Positions 7,163 through 14,364 of a stretch of 18,148 nucleotides of DNA are shown piece after piece. Within the stretch, counting starts at the first letter, position 1, and each line of letters starts with the position of its first letter. The notes under the pieces were generated by a model. It was given only the letters and a program-made list of their open reading frames with translations, made no database searches and was not told the origin of the DNA. A program made the translations under genes and the position numbers. The DNA is from an uncultured Clostridia bacterium (GTDB taxonomy: Bacteria; Bacillota; Clostridia; Christensenellales; DTU072), in NCBI GenBank assembly GCA_934296355.1, contig CAKRAY010000018.1:1-18148 (forward strand). The letters run 5' to 3'.

Positions 7163-8500
7163 ATGAGAGAGTTTATTTATGGAACTAATGTAAAATTCAC
7201 TAATTTGTGGAATCGACTGACGCAAGGGGAGCCTAAACGTATTAAATTTGACGTTACCGTTCCCAAGACGAGCCAAACTGCAAAACTTATTTTTTCCACG
7301 GCCGGACCCACAACTGTATCGGTAATACTGATGTTGGAAACGGCAACGCAACCCGAATACCATGGACAAAGCGAAGATTTGCGTAGTCTGCTTTCCGGGA
7401 ACGTCATATATTGCAATTCCGCGCGGGAGCTCAAAGCCGTTTTCTCCTCTATGCAAGCCGATTTTGCCGAAGAGAGAAGCACAAGAGAAGAGGGGGAACC
7501 CGAGCAACAGTCCGTAAGACATATTCTTCCCGTGAGAAAAATCGAACCGGTCGAACTCGCAAACAAGGTGAAAGAACAGATAATCGGGCAAGACGCGCAA
7601 GTGGAAGGGATCGCCGTCAGCGTCAGCAATCATCTTCGTAAGATCAATCCGAAGAAGCCCCTTACCATTATGTTGCCCGGTCCGACCGGTACCGGAAAGA
7701 CCGCAACGGCGAAAGCTTTTGCCGAAAGTCTGCAAGAAATCTACGGTAAAGACGCTTTACCTATTATTACGATAAACTGTAACGAATATAAGGAAGAATA
7801 CAGAATTTCGCAATTGCTCGGCTCTCCGGCGGGATACGTCGGATACGGAGACGGATGCGTGATGGAACCCGTCAAACATAGCGATTGCGTAATTATAGTA
7901 TTTGATGAGTACGAAAAGGCGCATAGCAGTATTCACTCTGCTGTGATGAATTGGATGGATACTGGCATAATCACACTTTCCAAGTCCAACGAGAACGGAG
8001 CATCGGAATACGACTGTAAGCGGAGCATCATTATTATGACTTCCAATATCGACATGAACGGCGCGCCGCAGACGAATATGGGGGTGCAATTCCGAATCGG
8101 TCAGGACAGAGGAGCCGTTCAGTCGGCAATTTGCAATCGTATGGCGAACGACAGATGTCGCCAAGTAATGGTGGCAAATGGGTTCAAACCGGAAATTGCA
8201 AGCCGAATTGCTTATTTCTTCGAATACAAGCAATTAACGGTGGAAGATATCCGTAAGATCATGATTCTTACGTTTAAAAACAAAGCGAAAGAATACGGAT
8301 GTAACGTTGCGAATATCGAAAGCGAACTTGCAAATGATATTCAATCGGCATACGGAGTCAGCCAGTTTGGCGTTAGGTCGTTGGAAAGTGACCTTGATAG
8401 AATTCTCGGAATGCAGATTCCGATGGAACTGGACGCATCGGCGCAATACGACGTAAAGGGCAGACTGGGTAGAATGGAATTTATTAGGAGGTTAAAATGA
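7163..8500 (+). CDS. ClpA/ClpB-like AAA+ unfoldase, single ring
   Basis: The start chosen is the ATG at 7163, after GAGAGG and 20 bases beyond the previous stop; it gives 445 aa. An in-frame ATG further upstream lies inside the E1 gene and is unlikely. Residues 1-105 are a non-AAA domain homologous to the N-terminus of the next gene. Residues 130-440 are an AAA_2-type module: IIGQD (140-144), Walker A GPTGTGKT (173-180), substrate-gripping pore loop GYVG (224-227), Walker B VIIVFDEYEKAH (243-254), sensor 1 TSN (293-295), probable Arg finger R348, sensor 2 GVRSL (403-407). These features mark an ATP-driven protein translocase. After sensor 1 an insert contains MGVQF (306-310), where ClpA carries its ClpP-docking IGL loop, so peptidase binding is possible but unproven. 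Only one ring is present, unlike ClpA/B. Confidence 0.9.
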   Translation: MREFIYGTNVKFTNLWNRLTQGEPKRIKFDVTVPKTSQTAKLIFSTAGPTTVSVILMLETATQPEYHGQSEDLRSLLSGNVIYCNSARELKAVFSSMQADFAEERSTREEGEPEQQSVRHILPVRKIEPVELANKVKEQIIGQDAQVEGIAVSVSNHLRKINPKKPLTIMLPGPTGTGKTATAKAFAESLQEIYGKDALPIITINCNEYKEEYRISQLLGSPAGYVGYGDGCVMEPVKHSDCVIIVFDEYEKAHSSIHSAVMNWMDTGIITLSKSNENGASEYDCKRSIIIMTSNIDMNGAPQTNMGVQFRIGQDRGAVQSAICNRMANDRCRQVMVANGFKPEIASRIAYFFEYKQLTVEDIRKIMILTFKNKAKEYGCNVANIESELANDIQSAYGVSQFGVRSLESDLDRILGMQIPMELDASAQYDVKGRLGRMEFIRRLK

Positions 8501-9102
8501 AAAGGTTTGTGTATAATTCGGAACAACTATTTAACGCTATAGAAACCCGCTTGAGGAATGGGGAACGTATCGTGGTATTTGAATGCGAATTTCCTCTTGG
8601 GTGTGAACCCGATAGGGGAAAGGTATACTTTTATCTTCAAGAACACGGCGTGGTTATTGGCGTTTGCGATATGAACAAATCCAAAACCGTGCGTTACACG
8701 GGAACAAATAGAGAGTTGAAGTTTCTGTTCGAACATCAGGCGATAGAATACGACAACCTACGCCAAATACGTAATTTTTTCTTCCGTATAGACGCCATTT
8801 ACGCATCCAACGATGAATATCTCGTTTATTATATCGACGGGTACGGTTATGAACAAGACGGAAAGTTTGTATTCAAGATAAAAAAACATGCCGAAAACGA
8901 TTGGCGCGCCTATATCGTGCAAATGCCGGATCTTGAAGGAAGAAACGATTCTTTGCACGAAACGCACAGATTGCATGACGCAAGCGGCTATTACGTTTGT
9001 GTGATGGGCAAGGTCGAAACTCGCGAAAGAATGGTGGGGATCGCGAAATTCTGGGCAACCAGACTGCATCGTTATATAAAAACGGGGCAAGCGATGCAGT
9101 AA
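8497..9102 (+). CDS. Putative E2-like conjugating protein
   Basis: A 201-aa protein whose ATG overlaps the AAA+ stop by 4 bases (ATGA), with TAGGAGG just upstream; translation is coupled. Residues 1-85 resemble the N-terminal domain of the AAA+ protein (both start M[RK].F[IV]Y and share R-L-x-x-G-E and RELK). Residues 100-200 look like a bacterial E2 fold: WRAYIV strand (136-141), then HRLHDASGYYVC (157-168), closely spaced like the HPN...C active site of E2 enzymes, then a helix ending HRYIKTG (191-197). Cys168 would be the thioester residue. The E2 call rests on motif spacing and on the E1/JAMM neighbour; a family-level match could not be checked. It acts as the last gene of the operon. Alternatives are an adaptor for the unfoldase or an uncharacterised family. 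Confidence 0.6.
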   Translation: MKRFVYNSEQLFNAIETRLRNGERIVVFECEFPLGCEPDRGKVYFYLQEHGVVIGVCDMNKSKTVRYTGTNRELKFLFEHQAIEYDNLRQIRNFFFRIDAIYASNDEYLVYYIDGYGYEQDGKFVFKIKKHAENDWRAYIVQMPDLEGRNDSLHETHRLHDASGYYVCVMGKVETRERMVGIAKFWATRLHRYIKTGQAMQ

Positions 9103-9280
9103 CGCAACTCAATCGTTTATTGGCCAAAGACGATACTTGTAACGAATGTAGCTGAATTTTATTGAATGTATCATCTTAAGTGTCAAGGCAATAACAATAC
9201 ATTCGTATACAATGGAATCATTAAGAACCATAGGAAGAGGTATGATATGAAAAACTATTCCGATGAAAACGTATATGTAT

Positions 9281-9335
9281 AGATAACTCTTTTGAAAGTA
9301 TTTTTTTGCGAAATAAATAAAAAATCGAGTTATCT
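9281..9335 (+). terminator. Possible long-loop terminator after the E1/E2 operon
   Basis: AGATAACTC and GAGTTATCT form a 9-bp stem with a 37-base AT-rich loop, followed by TTTT. The long loop makes this a weak terminator call; it may instead be part of the structured region downstream. Confidence 0.25.
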
Positions 9336-9373
9336 TTTTGCAGACGATAGACTAATCGGTTTTGAGTAAGTGG

Positions 9374-9570
9374 CGATCAATCCTATAGAGATGATTTATA
9401 GCGCATACTTAAGTCCATTGATCGAGGAAGAAAAAAAGGACGTTTAAAATTTTTGCGGGTTTTCCGCGTACTTAAACGTTCGGGGGAAAATTATAGAAAG
9501 GTTATAGTCTTGAGGGCGGCTGGACCTTCGGGGGAAAGGGTTGCTTGACACCCGATAGACTATAATCTTT
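9374..9570 (+). ncRNA. Candidate structured RNA or cis element
   Basis: Three nested or serial hairpins: CGATCAAT/ATTGATCG (9374-9424); ACGTTTAA/TTAAACGT with inner GCGG/CCGC (9440-9479); and a 14-bp arm pair 9497-9510/9557-9570, allowing one G-T pair. The 11-base word TTCGGGGGAAA occurs at 9479-9489 and 9527-9537, once after a stem and once inside the last hairpin. TTTTCC in the second hairpin's loop could pair with GGAAAA at 9485-9490. No known riboswitch or ribozyme core was recognised. An origin of transfer is an alternative, since a coupling-protein gene follows. Confidence 0.35.
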
Positions 9571-9651
9571 TGAAAACGGGGTAGCGGGTGGGTATTTTAA
9601 TAACGACAAATAAAAAAATAAATAAAAAACCTAATAAGGAGGAAAAAAGAA

Positions 9652-10251
9652 ATGAAAGAAGAAGAAAGATTTTCGCGCGAATATGCTTTAGTTCGCAACA
9701 CGATAAACATTTTCGGCGTGATCGATACGCTTATGGCGGATTACGTAACCGGCGCGCTTCAATATCTTGACGACAAGTTCAAACAGGATTGCGTGCCGAA
9801 AGAGGAGCGTATTATTACGTTGCAAATAAATTCGCCGGGCGGTAGCGTTGCCGACGGATTTGCGATTTACGACACGCTTAATTACATAGACGCGCAAATT
9901 CGTACCGTAGGACTCGGTATGTGCGCGAGTATGGGAGCGTTTTTGCTTTCGGCAGGCAGTCGCGGTATGCGCACGGCGACGGAGAACTGTGAAATACTTA
10001 TTCACCAGCCTATCGGCGGAGCGAGCGGACAGGCTTCCGATATTATTATCGCAGCCGACCATATCAAAAAGATGAGGGATAGGCTCAACCGAATTCTTGC
10101 AGATAACACCGGTAAGTCTATCGAAACCATTAGTAACGACACCGATCGCGATTATATCATGACCGCGGAAGAAGCTTTGGAATACGGTCTTATCGACGTT
10201 GTAATATCCGGCGGCAACAAGGCAAAAGGAGGCGAAAGATGCAACAATTAA
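9652..10251 (+). CDS. clpP-like: ClpP-family serine peptidase
   Basis: A 199-aa protein of normal mature ClpP length with no long propeptide. Catalytic residues are all present: nucleophile Ser93 in MCASMGAFLL, His118 in ILIHQPIGG, and the acidic motif DTDRD at 163-167; the oxyanion-loop SPGGS is at 61-65. ClpP forms a double seven-subunit barrel that degrades proteins fed in by an AAA+ partner. The start has AAGGAGG about 9 bases upstream. The next gene begins 13 bases before this one ends, so their products are probably made together. It is not the housekeeping clpP context (no tig or clpX); instead it lies with a T4CP-like ATPase, which suggests a specialised chamber. A phage-type head-maturation ClpP is less likely because no capsid or portal genes are near. 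Confidence 0.92.
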   Translation: MKEEERFSREYALVRNTINIFGVIDTLMADYVTGALQYLDDKFKQDCVPKEERIITLQINSPGGSVADGFAIYDTLNYIDAQIRTVGLGMCASMGAFLLSAGSRGMRTATENCEILIHQPIGGASGQASDIIIAADHIKKMRDRLNRILADNTGKSIETISNDTDRDYIMTAEEALEYGLIDVVISGGNKAKGGERCNN

Positions 10252-11849
10252 CGCAAATGTTTTTTAGATTATATTTTCTCGTAGATACGTTTGTCGGACG
10301 TTCCTTAAACGACGAACGCGTCGTCTTCGACAAACTCTATAAAGTTTTTCTTTTATCCGAAAAAGATAAGAAAAAGTTATTCGAAATGACGCAAAGGGAA
10401 GAAGTTTCGGATATTAAAACTTATTCTGATTACGAGAGAGTTTGTCGTATTAAAGAATACTCCGAACTTGCGGGCGTCAAGAACGTTATCCCGGACGAGT
10501 TAGTTGAGTTAATTACCATAAAAGGTCAAGCGCTCAAAGACGCGAAGGAGCTCGGTAGAGACGAGTCTGCTTTCGAGATCGATATCACGAATACCGCAGT
10601 ATGCAATCTTCTTATGGACAATGCCAACAGAGGATTGATTATGGCTTTGTGTACGCTCGGATTTTTGCATTGCGAAGGGCTTTATTCTTGGCAAAACAAA
10701 ACGGTCGGTCTTAAATTGTTAGAGCGCGCGGCAAAATGGAACAGTTTCGAGGGCATACTGCTTGCGTTATATTACGACAGCGACAATCGCCGTATTAACT
10801 TTAATCGTATATATACCGTTATGCGCGATACCCCGTTAGAAAGAATTATTACTTCGGTAAGCAAGGCTTATGGTTTAGACAACCCTTGCGTAGAACGAGA
10901 AGCCGTTCTTATCGCGGCGGCGTTTAGCGAGGACAAACTCGACGCGAGGAGATATTCTCCTAATCATGCGCGTTTTATTTATAGTCGTATTATCGAATAT
11001 AAGGACAAAATAAACGCAATAGGGTCTAAAGAAGGAAAAGCGATAAGCGAATTTATCAACCTTCCTCTTAATCTTGCGAAAGCCGAAATAGAATTCGATT
11101 CTTCGGCGTTAAAACTTCCCGTCGAACGCGTTAAAGAAGAACGCCAAATCGGCAACAATATCGCCAACGCGGATCTCAGATTCGATAAGAACTTTCACCC
11201 GTTGTGCATAACTTCAGAGTCCGAGTATCTTCGCAACCTTTATATCGAAAGAATTTGCTCGGCGTTCCCGTCGGCGCGCGTCGTAAAGATAGAGGTTGCG
11301 GACTTAACTCCGCATGACGTTGAACCTGCCGTAAATAACGTTTTTATTCGTTCTTGCGACGAAGATAAACAAAATATCTATGTGCTCCATATAAAAGGAG
11401 AAGTGTCGAGCGAGGCGCTTAACGCGGTTAAGAACTTCATACAGAGCGAAAAACGCGCAAGATTTTTCCTTGCCGCTCCCAATACCGTCGTCGATATGGG
11501 CGCGATTCTGCCGATATGCGTATGTGACGCAAAGAATGCCGCCGCTTTACGTATGTATTGTGACGTTGTCACGGTTGCGCCCGTAAGCGAAGAGGAAAAA
11601 CATAAACTTCTCGAGTACGCTTTGCGCGAAAAAACCGCTCGTTATAAAATGTCCGACGTAATAATCGACGCGGACGCCGAAAGAAGGCTTTGCGAAGAGC
11701 CTATCGACGCGGCGATACTTTTACTCGATAAGGTTTTGCAAGCAAATCGTAAGAGAACCAATATAACCGTTTCTTCGGAAATGCTCGGAGAATTTCTTTC
11801 CGAAATAAACGGAAACATAAAATTCGGCTTTGGAGGCGTAAAAAAATGA
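10239..11849 (+). CDS. Sel1-like repeat plus degenerate AAA+ protein (ClpP partner?)
   Basis: A 536-aa protein of no family I recognise outright. It overlaps clpP by 13 bases and the next gene by 4 (ATGA). Residues 120-185 read like Sel1/TPR helices (ALCTLGFLHCEGLYSW, then GLKLLERAAKW). Residues 318-520 follow the AAA+ strand order without catalytic residues: a Walker-A position lacking GxxGK (PLCITSESEYLRNLYIE), a Walker-B-like strand IYVLHIKGE (380-388) lacking the Asp-Glu, a sensor-1-like strand FFLAAPNT (409-416), then a helical lid. The extreme C-terminus is IKFGFGGVKK; hydrophobic-G-F-G resembles the IGF loop by which ClpX docks on ClpP. I infer a non-ATPase adaptor or cap for the adjacent ClpP. 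The AAA+ likeness comes from strand patterns only. Confidence 0.7.
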   Translation: MQQLTQMFFRLYFLVDTFVGRSLNDERVVFDKLYKVFLLSEKDKKKLFEMTQREEVSDIKTYSDYERVCRIKEYSELAGVKNVIPDELVELITIKGQALKDAKELGRDESAFEIDITNTAVCNLLMDNANRGLIMALCTLGFLHCEGLYSWQNKTVGLKLLERAAKWNSFEGILLALYYDSDNRRINFNRIYTVMRDTPLERIITSVSKAYGLDNPCVEREAVLIAAAFSEDKLDARRYSPNHARFIYSRIIEYKDKINAIGSKEGKAISEFINLPLNLAKAEIEFDSSALKLPVERVKEERQIGNNIANADLRFDKNFHPLCITSESEYLRNLYIERICSAFPSARVVKIEVADLTPHDVEPAVNNVFIRSCDEDKQNIYVLHIKGEVSSEALNAVKNFIQSEKRARFFLAAPNTVVDMGAILPICVCDAKNAAALRMYCDVVTVAPVSEEEKHKLLEYALREKTARYKMSDVIIDADAERRLCEEPIDAAILLLDKVLQANRKRTNITVSSEMLGEFLSEINGNIKFGFGGVKK

Positions 11850-13519
11850 AAATACAAGATCGCATCATACAAGGATATGAGAATACTCGCATAATACACT
11901 ATACCGATCCCGAAATAGGGAATCTTCCGAATAGATTTAACTACGAGAATTTATCTAAAAACGCGGTTAACGGCGCGTTAAAAGGGAATCTTTTTATCGA
12001 CGGAAAACTCAAGCAAATATATTCCACGCGCGAAAACCACGTTGCGGTAATCGCCGCTACTCGTTTGGGTAAAACAACGAGTTATGTTATTCCTACGGTT
12101 GTTTCTTTCGCTACGCAAAAGGCAAAGAAAAGCATGGTAATATCCGATCCCAAAGGCGAAGTCTATCGCCAAACGGCGGAGTTTCTCAAGCAACAAGGTT
12201 ATAAAATAAGAGTTCTTAACTTTCGTTCCTCACAGCATAGCGAATGTTGGAACCCGCTTACGAATATCTTCCGCATGTATAAAGCCGCTATGCGCGTTGA
12301 AGACGAGGTTGAACTCGTTAAGACCGACAACGGGTATAGAAATCGTCTTCGCGGCGTTATTTACGACAACCAGAAGACGCTTGACGAGACAATCGAAAGC
12401 GTAAGAGATAGGATGCTCGGCGACGTGGATAACGAAATAAGCAATATATGCATGCTTATAGTGCCTACGATTCCCCATAACGATGACCCGTATTGGGAAG
12501 ACAGCGCCAGAGAACTTTTGAAAGCTTTCATGTGGGCTATGCTCGAAGACAGTACTAACGGAAGTAATAGAATTACCGAAGATACGTTCTCGTTAAATAC
12601 GGTATTTACGCTTATGCTGCAAGTAAAAGTCGATGGCGACGGATTTGACGACGGGGGTTACTTCAGAGACAGAAGCGTCGCTTCCAAAGCTCGTCAATCG
12701 GCGCACAATATTTTATTGGTTAACGCAAGAAATACTGCGGCGTGCGTAATATCGACGTTGAATTCTAAGTTAAGCGCATTTAAGGAAAGCGCGTTGCGTA
12801 CCATAATGAGCTGCAACTCTTTCGACATGAGAGAACTGGTCAACGGGCATACGGCGGTATTTATCAACTATCGCGACGAGATAAAAACTCACTACAAAGT
12901 AGTATCCTTGTTCGTTAAGGACGCGTATCGTTATCTTATAGAGCAAGCCGACATGAACAAATGCGGCAAACTGGATTCGCCGTTCTATTTTATCCTCGAC
13001 GAATTCGGTAATTTCCCGCAACTCATGGATTTTGAAACGACGATTAGCGCATGCGCGGGTCGCAACATTTTCTTTATTTTGATTTTGCAAAGTTACGCGC
13101 AACTCGACAGCGTTTACGGCGCGGACACCGCTAAAATAATAAGAGACAATCTTAATATGCACGTTTTTATGGGGTCGAATAATCCCGAAACGCTCGATAT
13201 GTTCTCTAACGAATGCGGCAAAATAACGCGCGTAGCTCCCGTTTCGTCGCTCAACGGTTCGGGCAAAAGCATGAATCAGTACATTGCCGAAACCATACCC
13301 GCCGTGCCGAGGAGCATACTTTCCCATATGGATGAGGGAGAGTGCCTTATTACGGAGGCCAACAGCGGTTACGTATTGTTTTCCAAGCTGGAACGCTACT
13401 ATAACTTAGACGAAATGAAAAATCTTCCTCAGTCCGATATGCGCGAATATATATGTCCTATAAATCCGTATGACAAAAAGTATAAGTACGACTATGCGCA
13501 TATAAGAAGACGGTATTAA
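11846..13519 (+). CDS. Soluble TraG/VirD4-type coupling ATPase
   Basis: A 557-aa P-loop ATPase of the type IV coupling protein/TraG family. The Walker A region is AATRLGKTT (70-78), with the usual first Gly replaced by Ala; SDPKGEVY is at 100-107, and the Walker B is FILDEFGNFP (382-391), followed by the ACAGRN...LQSYAQL segment typical of the family. Family members pump DNA or proteins into a secretion channel as hexamers. The usual N-terminal membrane segments are absent, so this copy is cytosolic. It is coupled to the preceding gene by an ATGA overlap. No relaxase, VirB4 or channel gene is in the window, so ordinary conjugation cannot be claimed; it may work with ClpP and the pseudo-AAA+ protein, or the rest of the transfer genes lie elsewhere. 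Confidence 0.9.
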   Translation: MKIQDRIIQGYENTRIIHYTDPEIGNLPNRFNYENLSKNAVNGALKGNLFIDGKLKQIYSTRENHVAVIAATRLGKTTSYVIPTVVSFATQKAKKSMVISDPKGEVYRQTAEFLKQQGYKIRVLNFRSSQHSECWNPLTNIFRMYKAAMRVEDEVELVKTDNGYRNRLRGVIYDNQKTLDETIESVRDRMLGDVDNEISNICMLIVPTIPHNDDPYWEDSARELLKAFMWAMLEDSTNGSNRITEDTFSLNTVFTLMLQVKVDGDGFDDGGYFRDRSVASKARQSAHNILLVNARNTAACVISTLNSKLSAFKESALRTIMSCNSFDMRELVNGHTAVFINYRDEIKTHYKVVSLFVKDAYRYLIEQADMNKCGKLDSPFYFILDEFGNFPQLMDFETTISACAGRNIFFILILQSYAQLDSVYGADTAKIIRDNLNMHVFMGSNNPETLDMFSNECGKITRVAPVSSLNGSGKSMNQYIAETIPAVPRSILSHMDEGECLITEANSGYVLFSKLERYYNLDEMKNLPQSDMREYICPINPYDKKYKYDYAHIRRRY

Positions 13520-13525
13520 GGAAAC

Positions 13526-13555
13526 GCCCCGGGCGCATAAAAACGCGTTCGGGGC
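13526..13555. other. GC-rich hairpin between coupling ATPase and winged-helix gene
   Basis: GCCCCGGGCGC and GCGTTCGGGGC form an 11-bp stem (two G-T pairs) around an 8-base loop, directly after the coupling ATPase stop. It is followed by A8, not T, so it is not an intrinsic plus-strand terminator. It may stabilise the upstream message's 3' end or slow RNase. Confidence 0.55.
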
Positions 13556-13582
13556 AAAAAAACTACCTTTAAGGAGGTTATT

Positions 13583-14137
13583 ATGGTAAAATATAAATAC
13601 GAAGACGTCAAGAATCTCGATACAAAACTCGTTACAAGAGCGCTTGAAAACTTCAGCGCAAATAAAGTAATCGAAGCTCCCGCGTTACAAAACGCGCTTT
13701 CGGTTTCTTATGCGGTGTGCAGAGATATACTGGGAAAACTTGAAAGAAAAAGAAAAATCGAGTATGTCGGCGGGATAAAGTATAGGCTTATCGAAGAAAA
13801 AAACGATGAAGAAAACGTCGAAATAAGTTTGGAAGAGCGTATCGAACAAAAACGCGAAGAACTTAGAAAAAGAAAAGAAGAAATTCTCAGACGGTTAAGT
13901 TTTACCGACGACGAAGAAAACGACGACGAAGAAAAAGACAATGATTATGAGGATGACGAGGACGACTATGACGACGAGGACGACTATGACGAGGACGACG
14001 AAGAAGACGAAGACGAGGATGACGAAGACGAGGACGAAATAAGCGTCGAAGAACTCAGAAGAAGACAGGAAGCAATCTTCAGACGGCTGCATATTATCGA
14101 CAACGACGACGATGACGATTCCACCGACGCGGACTAG
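13583..14137 (+). CDS. FtsK-gamma-like winged-helix protein with acidic tail
   Basis: A 184-aa protein with a strong AAGGAGG site. Residues 15-70 resemble the DNA-binding gamma winged helix of FtsK (hydrophobic pattern of ALQNALSVSYAVCRDILGKL followed by an ERKRKIEYVGGIKY wing). Residues 80-109 (EISLEERIEQ...ILRRLSFTDD) are echoed by 152-176 (EISVEELRRR...IFRRLHIIDNDD), so a basic helical motif is duplicated. Between them lies an almost pure Asp/Glu tract (110-151). Next to a TraG/FtsK-type ATPase it may load that pump on DNA; this is inference. The low-complexity GAC/GAA run produces a long spurious open frame on the other strand. Confidence 0.75.
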   Translation: MVKYKYEDVKNLDTKLVTRALENFSANKVIEAPALQNALSVSYAVCRDILGKLERKRKIEYVGGIKYRLIEEKNDEENVEISLEERIEQKREELRKRKEEILRRLSFTDDEENDDEEKDNDYEDDEDDYDDEDDYDEDDEEDEDEDDEDEDEISVEELRRRQEAIFRRLHIIDNDDDDDSTDAD

Positions 14138-14212
14138 AAATTCAAAGAGATTCGGTACGGTTGAACCGGTTTTCATAATAGGACGAGCGCATTAAAGACG
14201 GGCTGATTTTTA

Positions 14213-14242
14213 TTGACAAAAAAATACGCGTCGGCGTATCGT
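14213..14242 (+). promoter_or_regulatory. Promoter with overlapping palindromic operator
   Basis: TTGACA (14213-14218), then TATCGT (14237-14242) after 18 bp. The -10 lies inside a perfect palindrome CGTATCG-TTA-CGATACG (14235-14251). This overlaps two further palindromes built from the same ATACG/CGTAT word (14224-14239 and 14247-14254). A TetR-like or similar dimeric repressor could bind here; no matching regulator is seen nearby. Confidence 0.5.
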
Positions 14243-14261
14243 TACGATACGTATTAGATTG

Positions 14262-14291
14262 TTGAAAAAAACGATAGAGGTGTGCTACCAT
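14262..14291 (+). promoter_or_regulatory. Second promoter, extended -10
   Basis: TTGAAA (14262-14267), 18-bp spacer, TG-C-TACCAT (14283-14291). It precedes the membrane-protein remnant. Use of either promoter is not shown. Confidence 0.4.
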
Positions 14292-14364
14292 ATAGGCGAA
14301 ACCGATAATTCTATTAAATAGTCGATGACCGTCGAATGAAAATTAGAGAGTTGAAAAGATATAG

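Larger units (their letters stand above)
9103..9651 (+). other. 549-bp intergenic region with serial inverted repeats
   Basis: No convincing gene. The first part holds TGAATGTA-like words (around 9141, 9163 and, inverted, 9199) and an 11-codon open frame at 9247 without support. From 9281 four inverted repeats follow in order: 9281-9289/9327-9335, 9374-9381/9417-9424, 9440-9447/9472-9479 and 9497-9510/9557-9570. The ClpP gene then has its own AAGGAGG site. Confidence 0.6.

Noticed and set aside
9545..9566. TTGACA and TATAAT as a promoter for clpP
   Set aside because: Only 10 bp separate the hexamers; both are part of the hairpin arm and its loop.
9652..13519. Complete conjugative element or prophage
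   Set aside because: A coupling-type ATPase and ClpP alone are not enough; no relaxase, VirB4, integrase, portal or capsid gene is present.
13895..14176. Minus-strand Val/Ile-rich membrane protein
   Set aside because: It is the antisense of the GAC/GAA acidic tract in the winged-helix gene.
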